A stretch of DNA of 64,000 nt from the NCBI GenBank assembly GCA_943787265.1, contig CALSLT010000007.1, positions 186,001-250,000 of the forward strand, read 5' to 3'. This document shows, piece after piece, positions 7,754 through 18,326 of this stretch. Position numbers and translations under genes: made by a program. The notes beneath the pieces were generated by a model. It was not told where the DNA came from, ran no database searches, and was given only the letters and a program-made list of their open reading frames with translations. Source of the stretch: an uncultured Planctomycetaceae bacterium. Its GTDB lineage: Bacteria > Planctomycetota > Planctomycetia > Planctomycetales > Planctomycetaceae. Numbering within the stretch: position 1 is the stretch's first letter; every line of letters starts with the position of its first letter.

Positions 7754-9196
7754 TCAGGCAAGGATTTCTGAGATCACGCGGGCAGGTGAGACGCCGGTCA
7801 GTCGCTCCTTGAGGCCGTTTCGTTCGATAAACAGTTCGTCGTGGTGCAGGCCGAGCAGGTGAAGAATCGTGGCGTGCCAGTCAGGGACGGAGACCTTGTT
7901 TTCAACGGCCGAAAATCCCAGATCGTCGGTTGCGCCATGTACGAAGCCTCCGGCTATTCCGCCCCCGGCAAACCAAGTGTTGATTGCGTTGCGGTTGTGA
8001 TCTCGACCGGCCTTCTTTGGGTCCTTATCGCCAGTCAACTGAGCGATCGGCAAACGGCCCATCTCGCCGCCCCATGCAACCAGCGTTTCGTCCAGCAGCC
8101 CTCGTTGGTCCAGATCATCCAGCAACGCCGCTGTCGGTTTGTCTGTACGGTCGCACGCGTCTTTAAGTGCCGTGCCGATGTTGCTGTGATTGTCCCAAAT
8201 CTGGCTGTTGATGAAGAGCTGGACGAATCGCACGCCTCGTTCCACCAGACGACGAGCGATCAAACATCGGCGACCGTACGATTCTGTAACTGGCTGATCG
8301 ATGCCGTACCGTCTTTGAGTTTCAGCCGTTTCCTGATTGAGGTCGAGTGCGTCGCTCGCGGCAAGCTGCATTCGAGCCGCCAGTTCATAACTGGCAATCC
8401 GAGCGTCCAACCGCGGACGGGCCGGACGATCTCGGCGGTGAATGCGGTCCAGCTTGGCGATCAATTCGCGCTCCACTTTCCGAACAGCATCCGGCTCAGA
8501 AAATTCAGGCTTCAGATTCAACACTGGCGAACCGGTCGCTCGAAATCGCGTCCCCTGATGAACCGGCGGCAGATAGCCAGCCTTCCAGTTGTCGACACCG
8601 TTAACTGGCAAACCCAGCGGATCATCAAGAACGACATAGGCAGGCAGGTTTCGGTTTTCGGTGCCGAGCCCATAACTGACCCACGCACCCAGCGACGGTC
8701 GACCTGTGAACTCACTACCAGAGTGAATCTTATAAAGTGCCGGCTCGTGCGTGAGGTTGGTCGTTTGCAAAGACCGAATCTGAGCAATCTTATCCACCTG
8801 AGTCGCCAGGTGAGGCATCAGCTCGGACACCCACATTCCGCATTCGCCATGCTGAGCGAACTTGAACGGACTCCGCATCAACGACCCGGCCGCATCGGGA
8901 AACTCCACTTCTCCCGCAATGCGCTCGAAGTAATCCTCGCCATGATGTCGGTCGAGTTCCGGCTTCGGATCCAGCAGGTCCATCTGACTGGGTCCACCAT
9001 TCATGAATAGATGAATTACGGACCGAGCACGCGGCTTGTGGTTCGGAACTGACGGCAGAGTATCGCCCGCTCCGAACACATCTTCATTGAATAAACTCAA
9101 CAGCGCAGCCGAACCCACGCCGGCCGATATCTGTTGGAACAGATCACGCCGCGACAACAATTGAGGTTTGGCTTGCCGAGTGTTCATAGAAGTCAC
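7754..9196 (-). CDS. DUF1501 domain protein, Tat-exported
   Basis: 480 residues. A twin-arginine signal (SRRDLFQ) and a hydrophobic stretch occupy the first 40 residues. The DUF1501 core follows, recognisable from FMNGGPSQMDLLDPKPELDR, VLDDPLG and AWGGEMGRLP. This sulfatase-like family is strongly expanded in planctomycetes and usually sits next to a PSD1 cytochrome-like gene, as it does here 49 nt downstream of one. Its function is not established; polysaccharide or sulfate-ester breakdown has been suggested for such pairs. Confidence 0.93.
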   Translation of the reverse strand: MTSMNTRQAKPQLLSRRDLFQQISAGVGSAALLSLFNEDVFGAGDTLPSVPNHKPRARSVIHLFMNGGPSQMDLLDPKPELDRHHGEDYFERIAGEVEFPDAAGSLMRSPFKFAQHGECGMWVSELMPHLATQVDKIAQIRSLQTTNLTHEPALYKIHSGSEFTGRPSLGAWVSYGLGTENRNLPAYVVLDDPLGLPVNGVDNWKAGYLPPVHQGTRFRATGSPVLNLKPEFSEPDAVRKVERELIAKLDRIHRRDRPARPRLDARIASYELAARMQLAASDALDLNQETAETQRRYGIDQPVTESYGRRCLIARRLVERGVRFVQLFINSQIWDNHSNIGTALKDACDRTDKPTAALLDDLDQRGLLDETLVAWGGEMGRLPIAQLTGDKDPKKAGRDHNRNAINTWFAGGGIAGGFVHGATDDLGFSAVENKVSVPDWHATILHLLGLHHDELFIERNGLKERLTGVSPARVISEILA

Positions 9197-9245
9197 CGTG
9201 CCCTGAACGCCGAGTTTCAGACCACAGAAGTAAGCTCATCAATAT

Positions 9246-12008
9246 CTAATCAATATACAGAAACGCGGCCGAATTCATGATCGCATGGCAGAAACTGGCC
9301 AGCGACTTACGAGCTGCTGATGCGTCCGTTTCGCCTTCAACCTGTCGCCAATGATTCGCCAGTCGGGTCAGCGAGTCCGAGCCTTCTCGCAGTTCCTCGG
9401 ATGTTGGATGCCGACTCAGTGCAAGCCTCCATATTTCTGTGATCTGCTTTTGCGAGTCAGACCCGACACGTCCAACGACGCGAGCTGCGAAGTGGCCAGC
9501 CAATTCGTGAACCATTCCGTTGTTTAGCAGATGCAATGCCTGCGGAGCGACGATCGATTCACTCCGTTGCAAACAGTTAGGCCCCATCTGAGGCGAGTCA
9601 AAGTTTTCAAGCAACGTGGGAATCTTCGTGCGGCGCTGCAGAACGTAAATGCTCCGGCGCCAGCCAGCCTTCGACCTGACTGATGTCACCAGTCCGTCGG
9701 GACGCTCAGTGACTGAGTCCGGTTTGCCAAACGGAGTCAAATCCAACTGACCGGAAAGACTTAGCAAAGAGTCTCTCACAACTTCGGCTTCCATTCGTCG
9801 CATGGGCGATCCATACAACAACGAAGTTCGATCATCGTCCGACACGGCTGAATCTTCACTGTCATCCGTGTGGTGAATCAACGATGACTGTTGCCACGTC
9901 GCCGACGACAGAATCTGTCGATGCAACCATTTTATACTCCACCCGTTCCGAACGAATTCCGTTGCCAGCCAATCGAGCAGTTCCGGATGTGATGGCCGTT
10001 CTCCGGTCGTCCCGAAGTTGTCGACCGTCGCCACAATCCCACGTCCGAAGTGATGTTTCCAGATTCGATTCACAATGACACGCGCCGTTAGCGGATGATC
10101 CGGACGCGTTAACCAGCGGGCGAGTGCTGACCGACGACCCGTTCCCGATTGCTTCGACTTCGGCGGCAATGGTTCATAAGTGAAACCGGCCGGAGCGAGT
10201 GCGTCCGGAATGTTCGGAGCCACCAGCTCACCAGGTGTCAAATAATTCCCTCGGCGCAACAGATACGCTGGTGAGGGTTCGCCTCGTGACCAGAGTGCTC
10301 GGATTCGCGGTTCCGGCGGTTTTTGCGAATTCAGTTCGGCAATCTGTTTTTTAAAGGCCGCCTGCTTGTCCGCGTCGGATTCAGTGTCGACCTGTTTCTG
10401 CAATGCGGCGATCTTTTTGTCGATCGTCTGAACTTCGTTTTTCCAGGCGGTTCGCTCTGCCGTGGTGACATGAGGCAGAGTTCGCGGCCCCTGTGACTTC
10501 AGCCAGTCGTGCTCGTCGTAAGCGTCCTTGAAGATCGCCGTCAGGCTGTAGTAGTCGCGCTGCGAAAGCGGATCAAATTTGTGATCGTGACACCGAGCGC
10601 ATTGCAAAGTCAGCCCGAGCACCGCCGAACTGAAGACCTGGATTTCGTCGGCGATAACTTCAAGTCGATCCGGGACGAAGTTCGTGATATTGGCAAACGT
10701 TCTGTCGGGAGTGGTTCGCAGAAATCCCGTGGCCACAAGATTGTCGTAGACCTCAGGCGTAATCGCGTCCTCGTCGCTGTAGTCAGCCAGTTCGTCGCCA
10801 GCGATCTGCTCCATCAGAAATTGATCGTAAGGCTTATCTACGTTGAAGGCACGAATGACATAATCGCGGTACCTCCATATATGTGGTCGAATTCGATCCT
10901 CGTTCTGTGCCCCCTCCGAATCCGCATACCCCGCGGCGTCGAGCCAGTGCCTTGCCCAACGCTCGCCATACCGGGGCGATCCGAGAAGCTGGTCAACCAG
11001 ACGTTTGAATGAGTCGGCGGACGAATCGGCGACAAATGCGTCGACCGATTCAGGGCTTGGAGGCAGACCATGCAGCGCGAACCCGACCCGCCGCATCAAC
11101 GTCCTTCGTTCCGGCTTTGGTACGAGTTCTAACCCGCGTTCGGCCAGCTTTGAGGCAACGAAGGCATCGATAGGGTTGCTCGAAGTGACCGCGTGCGACG
11201 GAACCTCGACCGCACGGGGAGGCTGAAATGACCAGAAGCCACGCTCTTCGTCCGTCACTTTCACGCGTTGATTCGCCTCATCAGCCAGGGCATGTTTGGC
11301 AATCGGAAGCTCATTCTGAATCCACACTTCCACCGTTTTCAGTTCAGACGCCGTCATCGGTTTTACGCTGACCGAAACGAGCTTTCGCCGAGGTGGCATC
11401 TCCTCTTTGTGAATCCGTTGAAGCAAGAGGCTCTCGTCCGGATTACCTGGCACAACGGCGGGTCCGGACTTTCCTCCCTTCAGAATCGACTCACGAGTTC
11501 TAAGATCGAGTCCGCCTTCCCGCCGTCGCGTCCCGTGACATGCCGTACAGCGAAGAAGCAGGATCGGAATCACGTCGTGCTGCGAAATCTCTTTCTGGCG
11601 AGGAGGTTTCCGAAACTTCGCCCCGGATTCGATCCATCGTCGAAACCGCAGAATTTGATTGGCAGACAGCGGGGGCTCACCTTCCGGCGGCATCTCACCG
11701 GACACCACGCGTTCAAGAAGAACACTTTCGCCAAAACGCTCGCGGTCAACAATCACTCCAGCATCGCCGCCAGCGACAATTCCTGCTGGCGTCGAAAGAT
11801 CAACTCCGCCTTCCTGCTTCCGGGCGTTGTGGCACGAGACACAGCGTGACTTCACGGTCGACGCAACCGCGTCTTCAAAAAAGACATCGGGACTTGATGA
11901 GGCGTCATCACCACCCGCAACACCTGGCAGCGTCGCAAAGTTGGCTGTGACCATCCAAACGATGACTGGTATGTGAAGTTTCTGAAACAAGCGCCAACTC
12001 CAACTCAA
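9246..12008 (-). CDS. PSD1/DUF1549-DUF1553 protein with two c-type heme motifs
   Basis: 920 residues. A signal peptide is followed by two planctomycete cytochrome-c-like motifs (CVSCHN near 60 and CTACHG near 155). DUF1549 comes next ([19 protein letters not shown]), then a third CXXCH ([12 protein letters not shown]), a coiled segment and DUF1553 near the end ([17 protein letters not shown] and an NRIWKHHFG motif). It forms the standard pair with the downstream DUF1501 gene, with which it probably shares a transcript. The proteins are thought to work outside the cytoplasm, but no reaction is proven. Confidence 0.93.
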   Translation of the reverse strand: MSWSWRLFQKLHIPVIVWMVTANFATLPGVAGGDDASSSPDVFFEDAVASTVKSRCVSCHNARKQEGGVDLSTPAGIVAGGDAGVIVDRERFGESVLLERVVSGEMPPEGEPPLSANQILRFRRWIESGAKFRKPPRQKEISQHDVIPILLLRCTACHGTRRREGGLDLRTRESILKGGKSGPAVVPGNPDESLLLQRIHKEEMPPRRKLVSVSVKPMTASELKTVEVWIQNELPIAKHALADEANQRVKVTDEERGFWSFQPPRAVEVPSHAVTSSNPIDAFVASKLAERGLELVPKPERRTLMRRVGFALHGLPPSPESVDAFVADSSADSFKRLVDQLLGSPRYGERWARHWLDAAGYADSEGAQNEDRIRPHIWRYRDYVIRAFNVDKPYDQFLMEQIAGDELADYSDEDAITPEVYDNLVATGFLRTTPDRTFANITNFVPDRLEVIADEIQVFSSAVLGLTLQCARCHDHKFDPLSQRDYYSLTAIFKDAYDEHDWLKSQGPRTLPHVTTAERTAWKNEVQTIDKKIAALQKQVDTESDADKQAAFKKQIAELNSQKPPEPRIRALWSRGEPSPAYLLRRGNYLTPGELVAPNIPDALAPAGFTYEPLPPKSKQSGTGRRSALARWLTRPDHPLTARVIVNRIWKHHFGRGIVATVDNFGTTGERPSHPELLDWLATEFVRNGWSIKWLHRQILSSATWQQSSLIHHTDDSEDSAVSDDDRTSLLYGSPMRRMEAEVVRDSLLSLSGQLDLTPFGKPDSVTERPDGLVTSVRSKAGWRRSIYVLQRRTKIPTLLENFDSPQMGPNCLQRSESIVAPQALHLLNNGMVHELAGHFAARVVGRVGSDSQKQITEIWRLALSRHPTSEELREGSDSLTRLANHWRQVEGETDASAARKSLASFCHAIMNSAAFLYID

Positions 12009-12322
12009 CGGCCGAACAGAACGTGGCAGTAGACAGCAGCATCACCAAAGCGATTCACGATTTGTAGCGTAGAGCACTTTCAGACCAACCCCTCGGTGCC
12101 GATCCGAGCCTTTCACAAGACATCAACTGCGACCGTGCCTTCTGTGTTTTGCTCCGTATCAATTGCGACGTGGAATGTTTATCGACAAGCTAATGTTCGA
12201 ATGGGCCGACCCGACACGATCATGAAAATTTCGCGAGGTCAACGTTCTTCGACAGACGAAATCCCATCAATTTCTGCCTCGACCTTTGATGTCATCACAA
12301 CCACTTTGCTGTGGAGCTTTTT
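12009..12322. other. Divergent intergenic region
   Basis: This stretch separates the PSD1 gene (minus) from the secreted protein gene at 12323 (plus) and must hold both promoters. No clear -35/-10 pair, repeat or small gene was found. GGAG at 12313-12316 is the ribosome site of the next gene. Confidence 0.5.
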
Positions 12323-13726
12323 ATGAAACTCCGATTGTTTGCAGTAGTCGTCAGTGCCTTGCTGGTACCGTCTGGTGTTTTCGCGGAAGACTCGATTGAT
12401 ATCGGGTCGCGGCTGGAGTTGTTTGTTGATGACTTTCTGGTCGACGAACTGTCGGGCGATGCTCAGCAGTTTGTGCATCAGCCAAAGCCTCGTGAGGTTG
12501 TGCTGGTGACGGGCGAGCCGTGGGAGGGGAATACGTGTGCCTACTACTCAATCTTCCGCGATGGCGACGTTTATCGGATGTACTACCGAGCGTCGCACTT
12601 TGACGTAAAGACGAGGAAGGCTACGCACCCAGAATTCACGTGTTACGCCGAAAGTCGCGACGGAATTCATTTCACGAAGCCGAAATTGGGACTCGTTGAA
12701 TGGGACGGTTCGAAAGAGAACAACATCATTCTGGAAGGCCTGGGGACTCACTGCTTTGTCGCGTTTCGCGATGACAATCCCAACTGCAAACCTGAGGCTC
12801 GGTACAAAGGCATTTCACGTGGCCGACCGGTTGGCAAAAAAGGGCTTTACGTTTTTCACTCGGCCGACGGGATCCGATGGTCGCTGACGAAAAATGAACC
12901 GGTCATCACGGACGGATATTTTGATTCGCAGAACCTCGCGTTCTGGGACCCGGTCGAGAAGCAGTACGTCGATTACCACCGGACGTTCACCAACAAAGTT
13001 CGAACGATCATGACGTGCACTTCGGCCGATTTTGTGACCTGGACAAAGCCCGTCCTGCTGAAGTATCCGGCGGGGACTCCAGATCAGCATCTCTACACAA
13101 ACGCAATTCGACCTTACGAACGAGCCCCGCATATCAAAGTCGGTTTTCCCACCCGGTACCGCCCCAGTGACAGTCAGGTCGAACCGATCTTCATGTCCAG
13201 CCGCGACGGACTGAGCTTTAAGCGTTGGAACAAAGCGGTCATTCCACCGGACGCTCCGAAGGAACGAGACGGCAACCGCAGCAACTACATGGCCAACGCT
13301 CTGGTTTCGCTGACAGGCAACGATCGGGAACTCGCCGTGTACGGCAGCGAGGCTTACTACGAAGGCCCCGACAGTCGACTACGCCGCTTTACCTACCGAG
13401 TCGACGGTTTCGTTTCCGTGCGAGCCGGGTCCGATGGCGGTGAGTTGCTGACCAAACCGTTGAAGTTTCAGGGCGAGCAACTTGTTCTCAACTTCGCGAC
13501 AAAGAAGGGCGGCAGTGTCAAAGTTGAGCTGCAGGACGAGAACGGCAAACCCATTCCTGGCTTCGAACTCGCGAGCTGCCAACCGCTGGCGGGCGATTCG
13601 ATCGAGCAAATCGTTTCATGGAAAACGTCCGACAGCGTCGCGAAGCTATCGGGAAAGACGATCCGAATCCGATTCGTGATTCAGAACGGCGATGTTTACT
13701 CGCTGCGGTTTCGAAGATTGATCTGA
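12323..13726 (+). CDS. Secreted beta-propeller-like protein (glycoside hydrolase 32/43 type fold)
   Basis: 467 residues. A cleavable signal peptide ends near VFAEDS. The rest has repeated aromatic strand patterns (YYSIFRDGDVYRMYYR, DGIHFTKPKLG, LYVFHSADGIRWS, IFMSSRDGLSFKRW) typical of five-bladed propeller glycosidase relatives. A beta-rich C-terminal part (about 365-467) follows. ATG 12323 is chosen because GGAG lies 6 nt before it; the GTG at 12311 would overlap that site. The substrate is unknown, and catalytic acids cannot be assigned by eye. Confidence 0.65.
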   Translation: MKLRLFAVVVSALLVPSGVFAEDSIDIGSRLELFVDDFLVDELSGDAQQFVHQPKPREVVLVTGEPWEGNTCAYYSIFRDGDVYRMYYRASHFDVKTRKATHPEFTCYAESRDGIHFTKPKLGLVEWDGSKENNIILEGLGTHCFVAFRDDNPNCKPEARYKGISRGRPVGKKGLYVFHSADGIRWSLTKNEPVITDGYFDSQNLAFWDPVEKQYVDYHRTFTNKVRTIMTCTSADFVTWTKPVLLKYPAGTPDQHLYTNAIRPYERAPHIKVGFPTRYRPSDSQVEPIFMSSRDGLSFKRWNKAVIPPDAPKERDGNRSNYMANALVSLTGNDRELAVYGSEAYYEGPDSRLRRFTYRVDGFVSVRAGSDGGELLTKPLKFQGEQLVLNFATKKGGSVKVELQDENGKPIPGFELASCQPLAGDSIEQIVSWKTSDSVAKLSGKTIRIRFVIQNGDVYSLRFRRLI

Positions 13727-13737
13727 ATTCGCTCCAA

Positions 13738-14319
13738 CTACCAAAACCGCCACCAGGGATGTGGCTTAGTCGGCGTCTGGGTCGAAGCGATTCGGTGAGC
13801 TTCCAAAAGAATCTCGGACGTTGAGCCCCAACTTCCATACCGCGACTTCACGTTGGCTATATTCGCAGCTTGGAGCAAAATCGGTGAAACATCTACACCA
13901 TTCGCAAGTGCCAGATTCGTAAGATGTGAAAGTTGCATCGACGCGTCACGAGGGTCGGGCCATTGATCCTGCAGGACAAACAGCATGACCATCTGTCGAA
14001 CTCCCTGTTCAGTGGAGTAGTCGTTTTGCAGAACTGGCGTCTGTATCACTGATGGGTGACCTATCAGCAGGTCGATCACCGCCACCCGTTGCTCTTGTTC
14101 AAACTTCGGAAACCAAGTCACTACTTCCGAGTAAAAATCACTCAGCTCAGTTTGCAATGCGGAACGTTCTGCAACAGAAGGTGTATCGTCGGTTTCCTCG
14201 AGCCAGCCATCTGTGTTGAGGTCAACCGGTTCTGTCACAAGCCGTGAGAGAACTCGTTCAAACGACTCACAGCGACTCTGCCACGATTCAAAGCAACTCT
14301 GAAAAGTGCCCGCGTTCAT
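13738..14319 (-). CDS. Hypothetical protein, helical
   Basis: 193 residues, no recognised family. It lacks a signal peptide or membrane span, is acidic, and is rich in Trp, Gln and Leu. It ends in a basic WWRFW tail. It lies 24 nt downstream of the zinc-ribbon gene on the same strand and probably shares its transcript. The stop is 11 nt from the convergent secreted-protein gene. Confidence 0.6.
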   Translation of the reverse strand: MNAGTFQSCFESWQSRCESFERVLSRLVTEPVDLNTDGWLEETDDTPSVAERSALQTELSDFYSEVVTWFPKFEQEQRVAVIDLLIGHPSVIQTPVLQNDYSTEQGVRQMVMLFVLQDQWPDPRDASMQLSHLTNLALANGVDVSPILLQAANIANVKSRYGSWGSTSEILLEAHRIASTQTPTKPHPWWRFW

Positions 14320-14343
14320 GCTGAGTCTTCTACACTAAAAATC

Positions 14344-14802
14344 TCAATGAACGCTCTCAGAACTCGTCTGGACGCAGACGTGGCCTTCGCAGAATTTGCA
14401 GGCGACTTTGACGCCGAGGTATTTCGGAGCGACTCGCAGTTCTTTATCGCAGTGTCCGCACGCCGCGTAGAACGCCTTTGTTTTGATGCGGGGGCTGGCG
14501 AGGTCGATCTCGAACTGGCCGCTGCAGTGTTTGCACGCGACTCCGACTCCGGCGTATTTGCGGTTGATACGAAGCTCTTCGGTGCAGTGCGGGCAGACCA
14601 GATAATATCCTGCAACTTCGACGTCGATCACGTTGCCGATCTCCTTTAGCTCAAAGAACGCCGGAACTTCTACATCACTACGATACAAATCCGAGTTCAG
14701 TAATGCTCTACAGAACTGACAGTGGATCAGATTGGCAGGCATGTCCTGTCCGCAATCCGGGCAGGGACCTCCGGTCCATGTGGGCATGACTGGTTTCCTC
14801 AA
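14344..14802 (-). CDS. Zinc-ribbon protein with three CxxC pairs sets
   Basis: 152 residues with successive ribbon knuckles: CPDCG/CQFC near the start, CPHC/CKHC in the middle and CGHC/CKFC near the end. Each pair brackets about 15-20 residues containing a KYAGVGVACKHC-like strand. These planctomycete proteins are small cytoplasmic zinc-binding modules of unknown role. The gene leads a two-gene unit with the 13738 gene. Confidence 0.75.
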   Translation of the reverse strand: MRKPVMPTWTGGPCPDCGQDMPANLIHCQFCRALLNSDLYRSDVEVPAFFELKEIGNVIDVEVAGYYLVCPHCTEELRINRKYAGVGVACKHCSGQFEIDLASPRIKTKAFYAACGHCDKELRVAPKYLGVKVACKFCEGHVCVQTSSESVH

Positions 14803-15154
14803 ATCGTACAGTCTTGAAGTCTGCTGCGACCATTTCGCAACCTGTTGATCGGAATTTTTGCCGATCGACTTCGGGCCCGCTGACGATCCATCCTAAACAG
14901 TTTTGAGCCTGATTAATGGTTTTCCGCCAACTGTGGAGAGGTCCATCTGCCCGATTTTGAACAGGTTTTCTGCCGATCAGGCCGCGGGTTGGACCTCATG
15001 AAACGTTGAAAAGTTGCGAAAAAACAAATGGAAAGGCACAGAATTATAAATCTCGTCCGGATTGTCCAGCGGTGATCATACCGTTGCGATGCTGATGCCG
15101 GTTCGGCATCCTTGAAGCCAGACTTCGGCCAACGGGGTTTCGAGTTTCCGGATC
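14803..15154. other. Divergent intergenic region
   Basis: It separates the zinc-ribbon gene (minus) from the HEAT protein gene (plus). The sequence is T-rich between about 14840 and 15060 compared with its surroundings. I see no recognisable hairpin terminator, repeat or RNA gene; it presumably contains two divergent promoters. Confidence 0.5.
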
Positions 15155-16711
15155 ATGTCGCGGGATTCTCACCTGGCCGCGGCGAATGAGTCGACCTCTG
15201 GGCCACACGGAGAGCGTTTGATGAATGTCATATTCGGGTTGGTTGCCGGTACGAAATTTCTCCCACCGAACGTCCGCGCGCAGGCCGTTCAGAAGCTGGG
15301 CAAGTCGCGGTCAACGTCCGCTGCTCAGCAGTTGCTCAAACTTTCTGGCACGTCCGATCCAGATATCCAGGGCGACGTCCTGGCGGCAATAAAATCGCTT
15401 GGTGGCATCATCGTCGAACCGGCAATGCGACAACTGGCTCAGCCAATCCCGCCAGCTCAAAGGGCGGCGGCGAAGGCACTGGCGCTGGCCGGTCCCGAGG
15501 CCGCACCAGCTCTTCAGCTATTGACCCAACAGTTGGGATCATCGGTTCTCGAATTGCGAGTGGCCGTACTGACAGCCATCGGAGCCGTTGGTTCAGGCGG
15601 GGCTGACAGCGTTGCTCAAGTCGCGAGCCATCTTGCTTCCGACCAGATCAAAGAAGCTGCCGCGGCGGCGACAGCCTTGGGACGCATTGGTCCTGCCGCG
15701 AAGTCTGTCGTGCCACAGTTGATGGGCCTGGTCGGGCATCACGAGAAAGCAGTCCGCGACGCAGCCAGCACTGCAGTTGGAAAAATTGGCCCGATTACTC
15801 GCGTGTTTGTCCCGACTCTGATCGAGCAGCTCGAACACGACGACGTCGGCGTCCAGGTCGCGACAGCGCAGGCTCTTGGGAAAATGGGTGCTGATGCCGA
15901 GAAGGCTGTCGTTCCTTTGAGCCGCTACGTCGAGCATTCGTCGCGAGATCTCCGTCAGGCGGTCATGGATGCTTTGGCCGGTATTGGCCCAGGAGCGCGG
16001 CAAGCAGAAGAAGGAATCGCAAGGTGCCTTGATGATCGCGACTGGGGCGTTCGAGAAGCGGCGGCTCGTGCGGCAGGACAAGCAGCCTGCGCTGACCAGG
16101 TGACGGTACGCCGGTTGGTAAACTTGCTGAGCGATAGCCGAGGAAGTGTCCGTCGATCGGCGGCGGAAGCTGTAGGGCGACTCGGTGCGGCTGCCGACTC
16201 AGCAGCACCGGGGCTTGTCGCACTTCTTTCTGACAAGTACCAGGCGGTTCAGCTTGCCGCCGGAAAATCGCTCGGTCAGATTGGTGGTGCCGCCGCCGCT
16301 CAAGTCGACGCGGTCGTCGCTCTTCTTGAGTCTTCCGATCAGGAAATTCGTGAAGCGGCAGCAAAGGCCCTGGGAGCGATCGGGCCTCTCGCAAGCAAGA
16401 CCGCACCAGCATTGATCGCTGCATTAAACGATCCTCAGCCTTCCGTCGTGCAAGCTGCTGTTGGCGCGCTGGCTCAAATGGGAGCGTCGATCAAAAACGA
16501 CTTGCCATTGCTCGCTGGCAATCTTTCTTCACCAGACGACAGTGTAAAAATCGCGACGCTTCAGGCCCTGGGGCATCTTGCGGCTCACGCAGAATCTACT
16601 GCCGACTCGATTCAGAACTGTCTATCAGACGCGAATAAGACGGTTGCGGAAACAGCACGAGCAACACTGGAAAAGATCCACCGAGCCGCCCAGGCAGTCG
16701 CGCCTCGCTGA
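15155..16711 (+). CDS. HEAT/PBS-lyase repeat protein
   Basis: 518 residues made almost wholly of about 30-37-residue HEAT repeats. The recurring pattern is VR.AAA.ALG.IG..A...VP.L..LL.D, seen about a dozen times from residue 40 to the end. No signal or membrane segment is present. Such alpha-solenoids are protein-binding scaffolds or phycobilin-lyase relatives; nothing here ties it to a pathway. An in-frame ATG at 15221 is a possible later start. Confidence 0.88.
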   Translation: MSRDSHLAAANESTSGPHGERLMNVIFGLVAGTKFLPPNVRAQAVQKLGKSRSTSAAQQLLKLSGTSDPDIQGDVLAAIKSLGGIIVEPAMRQLAQPIPPAQRAAAKALALAGPEAAPALQLLTQQLGSSVLELRVAVLTAIGAVGSGGADSVAQVASHLASDQIKEAAAAATALGRIGPAAKSVVPQLMGLVGHHEKAVRDAASTAVGKIGPITRVFVPTLIEQLEHDDVGVQVATAQALGKMGADAEKAVVPLSRYVEHSSRDLRQAVMDALAGIGPGARQAEEGIARCLDDRDWGVREAAARAAGQAACADQVTVRRLVNLLSDSRGSVRRSAAEAVGRLGAAADSAAPGLVALLSDKYQAVQLAAGKSLGQIGGAAAAQVDAVVALLESSDQEIREAAAKALGAIGPLASKTAPALIAALNDPQPSVVQAAVGALAQMGASIKNDLPLLAGNLSSPDDSVKIATLQALGHLAAHAESTADSIQNCLSDANKTVAETARATLEKIHRAAQAVAPR

Positions 16712-16834
16712 AAATTCATTGGGTGCGGGAATCAGTCGTTGCGTCTAAAATAGGCTTGCGGGTACTCCAGCCGAGCCGAAACTGTACGTTGCTCCGCGTG
16801 TCACGGCTCTAAAATCCACGAGCATGGAATCGTC

Positions 16835-17215
16835 ATGAAGTTTCTTGAACTGAACCACGTTGCGTTACACGTTAAAGATGTCGATAAAAGTTGCGACTTC
16901 TACGAAAACGTTCTGCAACTGAAGAAAATTCCTCGGCCGGCTTTCAAATTTCCGGGTGCATGGTATCTGCTCGGCGAAGTTCAGGAGTTGCACCTGATCG
17001 GCGGTCGAGATGCGGAAACAAACTCGCACAGCCGAGGCAATCATTACGCGCTGATGATCGACAGCATGGACGAGTGGGAAAACTATTTCCGTGAGAACAA
17101 CATTCCTTACGAGGAGCGAAGAACTCGCCCTGACCGTGCCTACCAGATTTATGTGACCGACCCGGACGGCCACGCGATCGAACTTTGTACTCCACCTGGC
17201 ACCGCGTCGGAGTAA
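16835..17215 (+). CDS. Vicinal oxygen chelate (glyoxalase/bleomycin resistance) family protein
   Basis: 126 residues, one VOC domain with two beta-alpha-beta-beta-beta modules. It begins LNHVALHVKDVDKSCDFYE and ends with VTDPDGHAIELC. Metal-ligand positions are likely H in NHVALHV, H in HLIGG, H in NHYALMI and E in AIELC. The reaction is unknown; lactoylglutathione lyase or a dioxygenase-like activity are possible. The gene stands alone. Confidence 0.88.
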   Translation: MKFLELNHVALHVKDVDKSCDFYENVLQLKKIPRPAFKFPGAWYLLGEVQELHLIGGRDAETNSHSRGNHYALMIDSMDEWENYFRENNIPYEERRTRPDRAYQIYVTDPDGHAIELCTPPGTASE

Positions 17216-17243
17216 GCTGGACGACGAAACCAGTTAGTTTGGC

Positions 17244-17299
17244 GTAGGATGCGTCTTGACTACCACCAGACACAAATGGTGTGTCACGACGCACCCCAC
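17244..17299. repeat. Degenerate palindromic repeat, same family as 43690-43757
   Basis: The left arm begins GTAGGATGCGTCTTGAC and the right arm ends GTCACGACGCACCCCAC. The outer bases match the arms of the cleaner copy at 43690. It sits just downstream of the VOC gene and upstream of the 17358 gene. Confidence 0.55.
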
Positions 17300-17357
17300 A
17301 GCTTCAATCGAGCACAGAGTTAAGTTCAGAAGAAACTCGGCGGGCTGTCGAGGACGA

Positions 17358-17855
17358 ATGATGTTTCGACAAGACTATCGATCACGAGTGTTGATCGCCG
17401 TTCTGCTGATGGCTGTTGTCGCGCTTGGGTTCGAAGGCTCCGTCGTTGCTCAGGACGAGAGCCCTGAGAAGCCAGCGGCGGAACAGCCGGCCGAGAGGGG
17501 TGCTGAACCGACGGATGCGCAAACGGATCCATCGAACGATGCCGATTCTGAACCCAGCGAAGTCAGTGACGCGGCGCAACGCGTGATCGATGAACAGGAA
17601 ACGGAACGGTTGCGCGAGTCAGCACGCAAGTCGGCGATGGCTGGATTGCTCGTGCTCAGCCTGATCTGCATCGTTTTTCTCGTGTTGATCGTGCTCGTCG
17701 CGTTGTGGGCACGGCGGATTCGAATGCTGACTCGCCAGCCGTTGCCCGAGCAGCATCCTGGCGACCCACTGTGGTATCTGCGGAAGGGAAAAGGATCGGA
17801 TTCTTCCGACATCGACAAGCTGTCTGATGGCGGATCGTCTCACGGAGATTCTTGA
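17358..17855 (+). CDS. Hypothetical membrane protein with acidic extracytoplasmic loop
   Basis: 165 residues. There is an N-terminal signal or membrane segment (about 10-30), then about 60 residues rich in Glu, Pro, Ala and Asp. A second span follows (about 97-120, LLVLSLICIVFLVLIVLVAL), with a basic cytoplasmic tail after it. ATG 17358 (or 17361) follows GAGGAC and gives a normal signal, whereas the longer frame from 17256 runs through the repeat at 17244-17299. The family is unknown; similar small proteins are common in planctomycetes. Confidence 0.6.
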   Translation: MMFRQDYRSRVLIAVLLMAVVALGFEGSVVAQDESPEKPAAEQPAERGAEPTDAQTDPSNDADSEPSEVSDAAQRVIDEQETERLRESARKSAMAGLLVLSLICIVFLVLIVLVALWARRIRMLTRQPLPEQHPGDPLWYLRKGKGSDSSDIDKLSDGGSSHGDS

Positions 17856-17908
17856 ATCGGCACTGCTTCCTTGCTGTTGAACGTCCAACTGAATGACGGA
17901 ATTGCTGA

Positions 17909-18289
17909 ATGTCGAATTTTTTCAAAGTTGCCAAAGAGGGAGTCGTTCCCGAGGGCGAAGGGCGAGCGTTTGCTGTCGAAGGGCGCATGGTCGGCGTCTA
18001 CCTGTTGGACGGCGAATACTTTGCGATGAACGACTTCTGCCCGCACATGGGAGCGTCACTCGCCAGCGGCTATGTCGAAGATCACGCGGTCAGTTGTCCG
18101 TGGCACGCTTGGCGGTTCAGCGTGAAAGATGGCACGTGGCTCGACAATCCCAAGATCAAAACGGACTGCTACCCGGTTCGCGTCGAGGCCGGCATGATCG
18201 AGGTTCAGATTCCAGAAAAGAAAGAATCATCCTCGGACGAGTCAACTTCAGACGAGTCGCCATCCTGCGGCGGAACGTGCAGCGAATAG
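17909..18289 (+). CDS. Rieske-type ferredoxin, NirD/dioxygenase-ferredoxin-like
   Basis: 126 residues. The [2Fe-2S] motifs are CPHMGASL and CPWHAWRF, spaced as in small soluble Rieske ferredoxins and nitrite reductase small subunits. A Ser/Asp/Glu-rich tail ends in CGGTC, an unusual extra cysteine pair. No signal peptide. The nitrate operon at 32-42 kb already carries its own fused Rieske domain, so this one probably serves another oxygenase or reductase. It lies 53 nt after the membrane protein gene. Confidence 0.85.
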   Translation: MSNFFKVAKEGVVPEGEGRAFAVEGRMVGVYLLDGEYFAMNDFCPHMGASLASGYVEDHAVSCPWHAWRFSVKDGTWLDNPKIKTDCYPVRVEAGMIEVQIPEKKESSSDESTSDESPSCGGTCSE

Positions 18290-18326
18290 GATCATTCGAA
18301 GCAAAGCACGTCTACGCTGCTGGCGT

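Noticed and set aside
7841..9010. 389-residue plus-strand frame opposite the DUF1501 gene
   Set aside because: The minus-strand gene has full family motifs and signal. The opposite frame has no domain and follows from GC-rich codon use.
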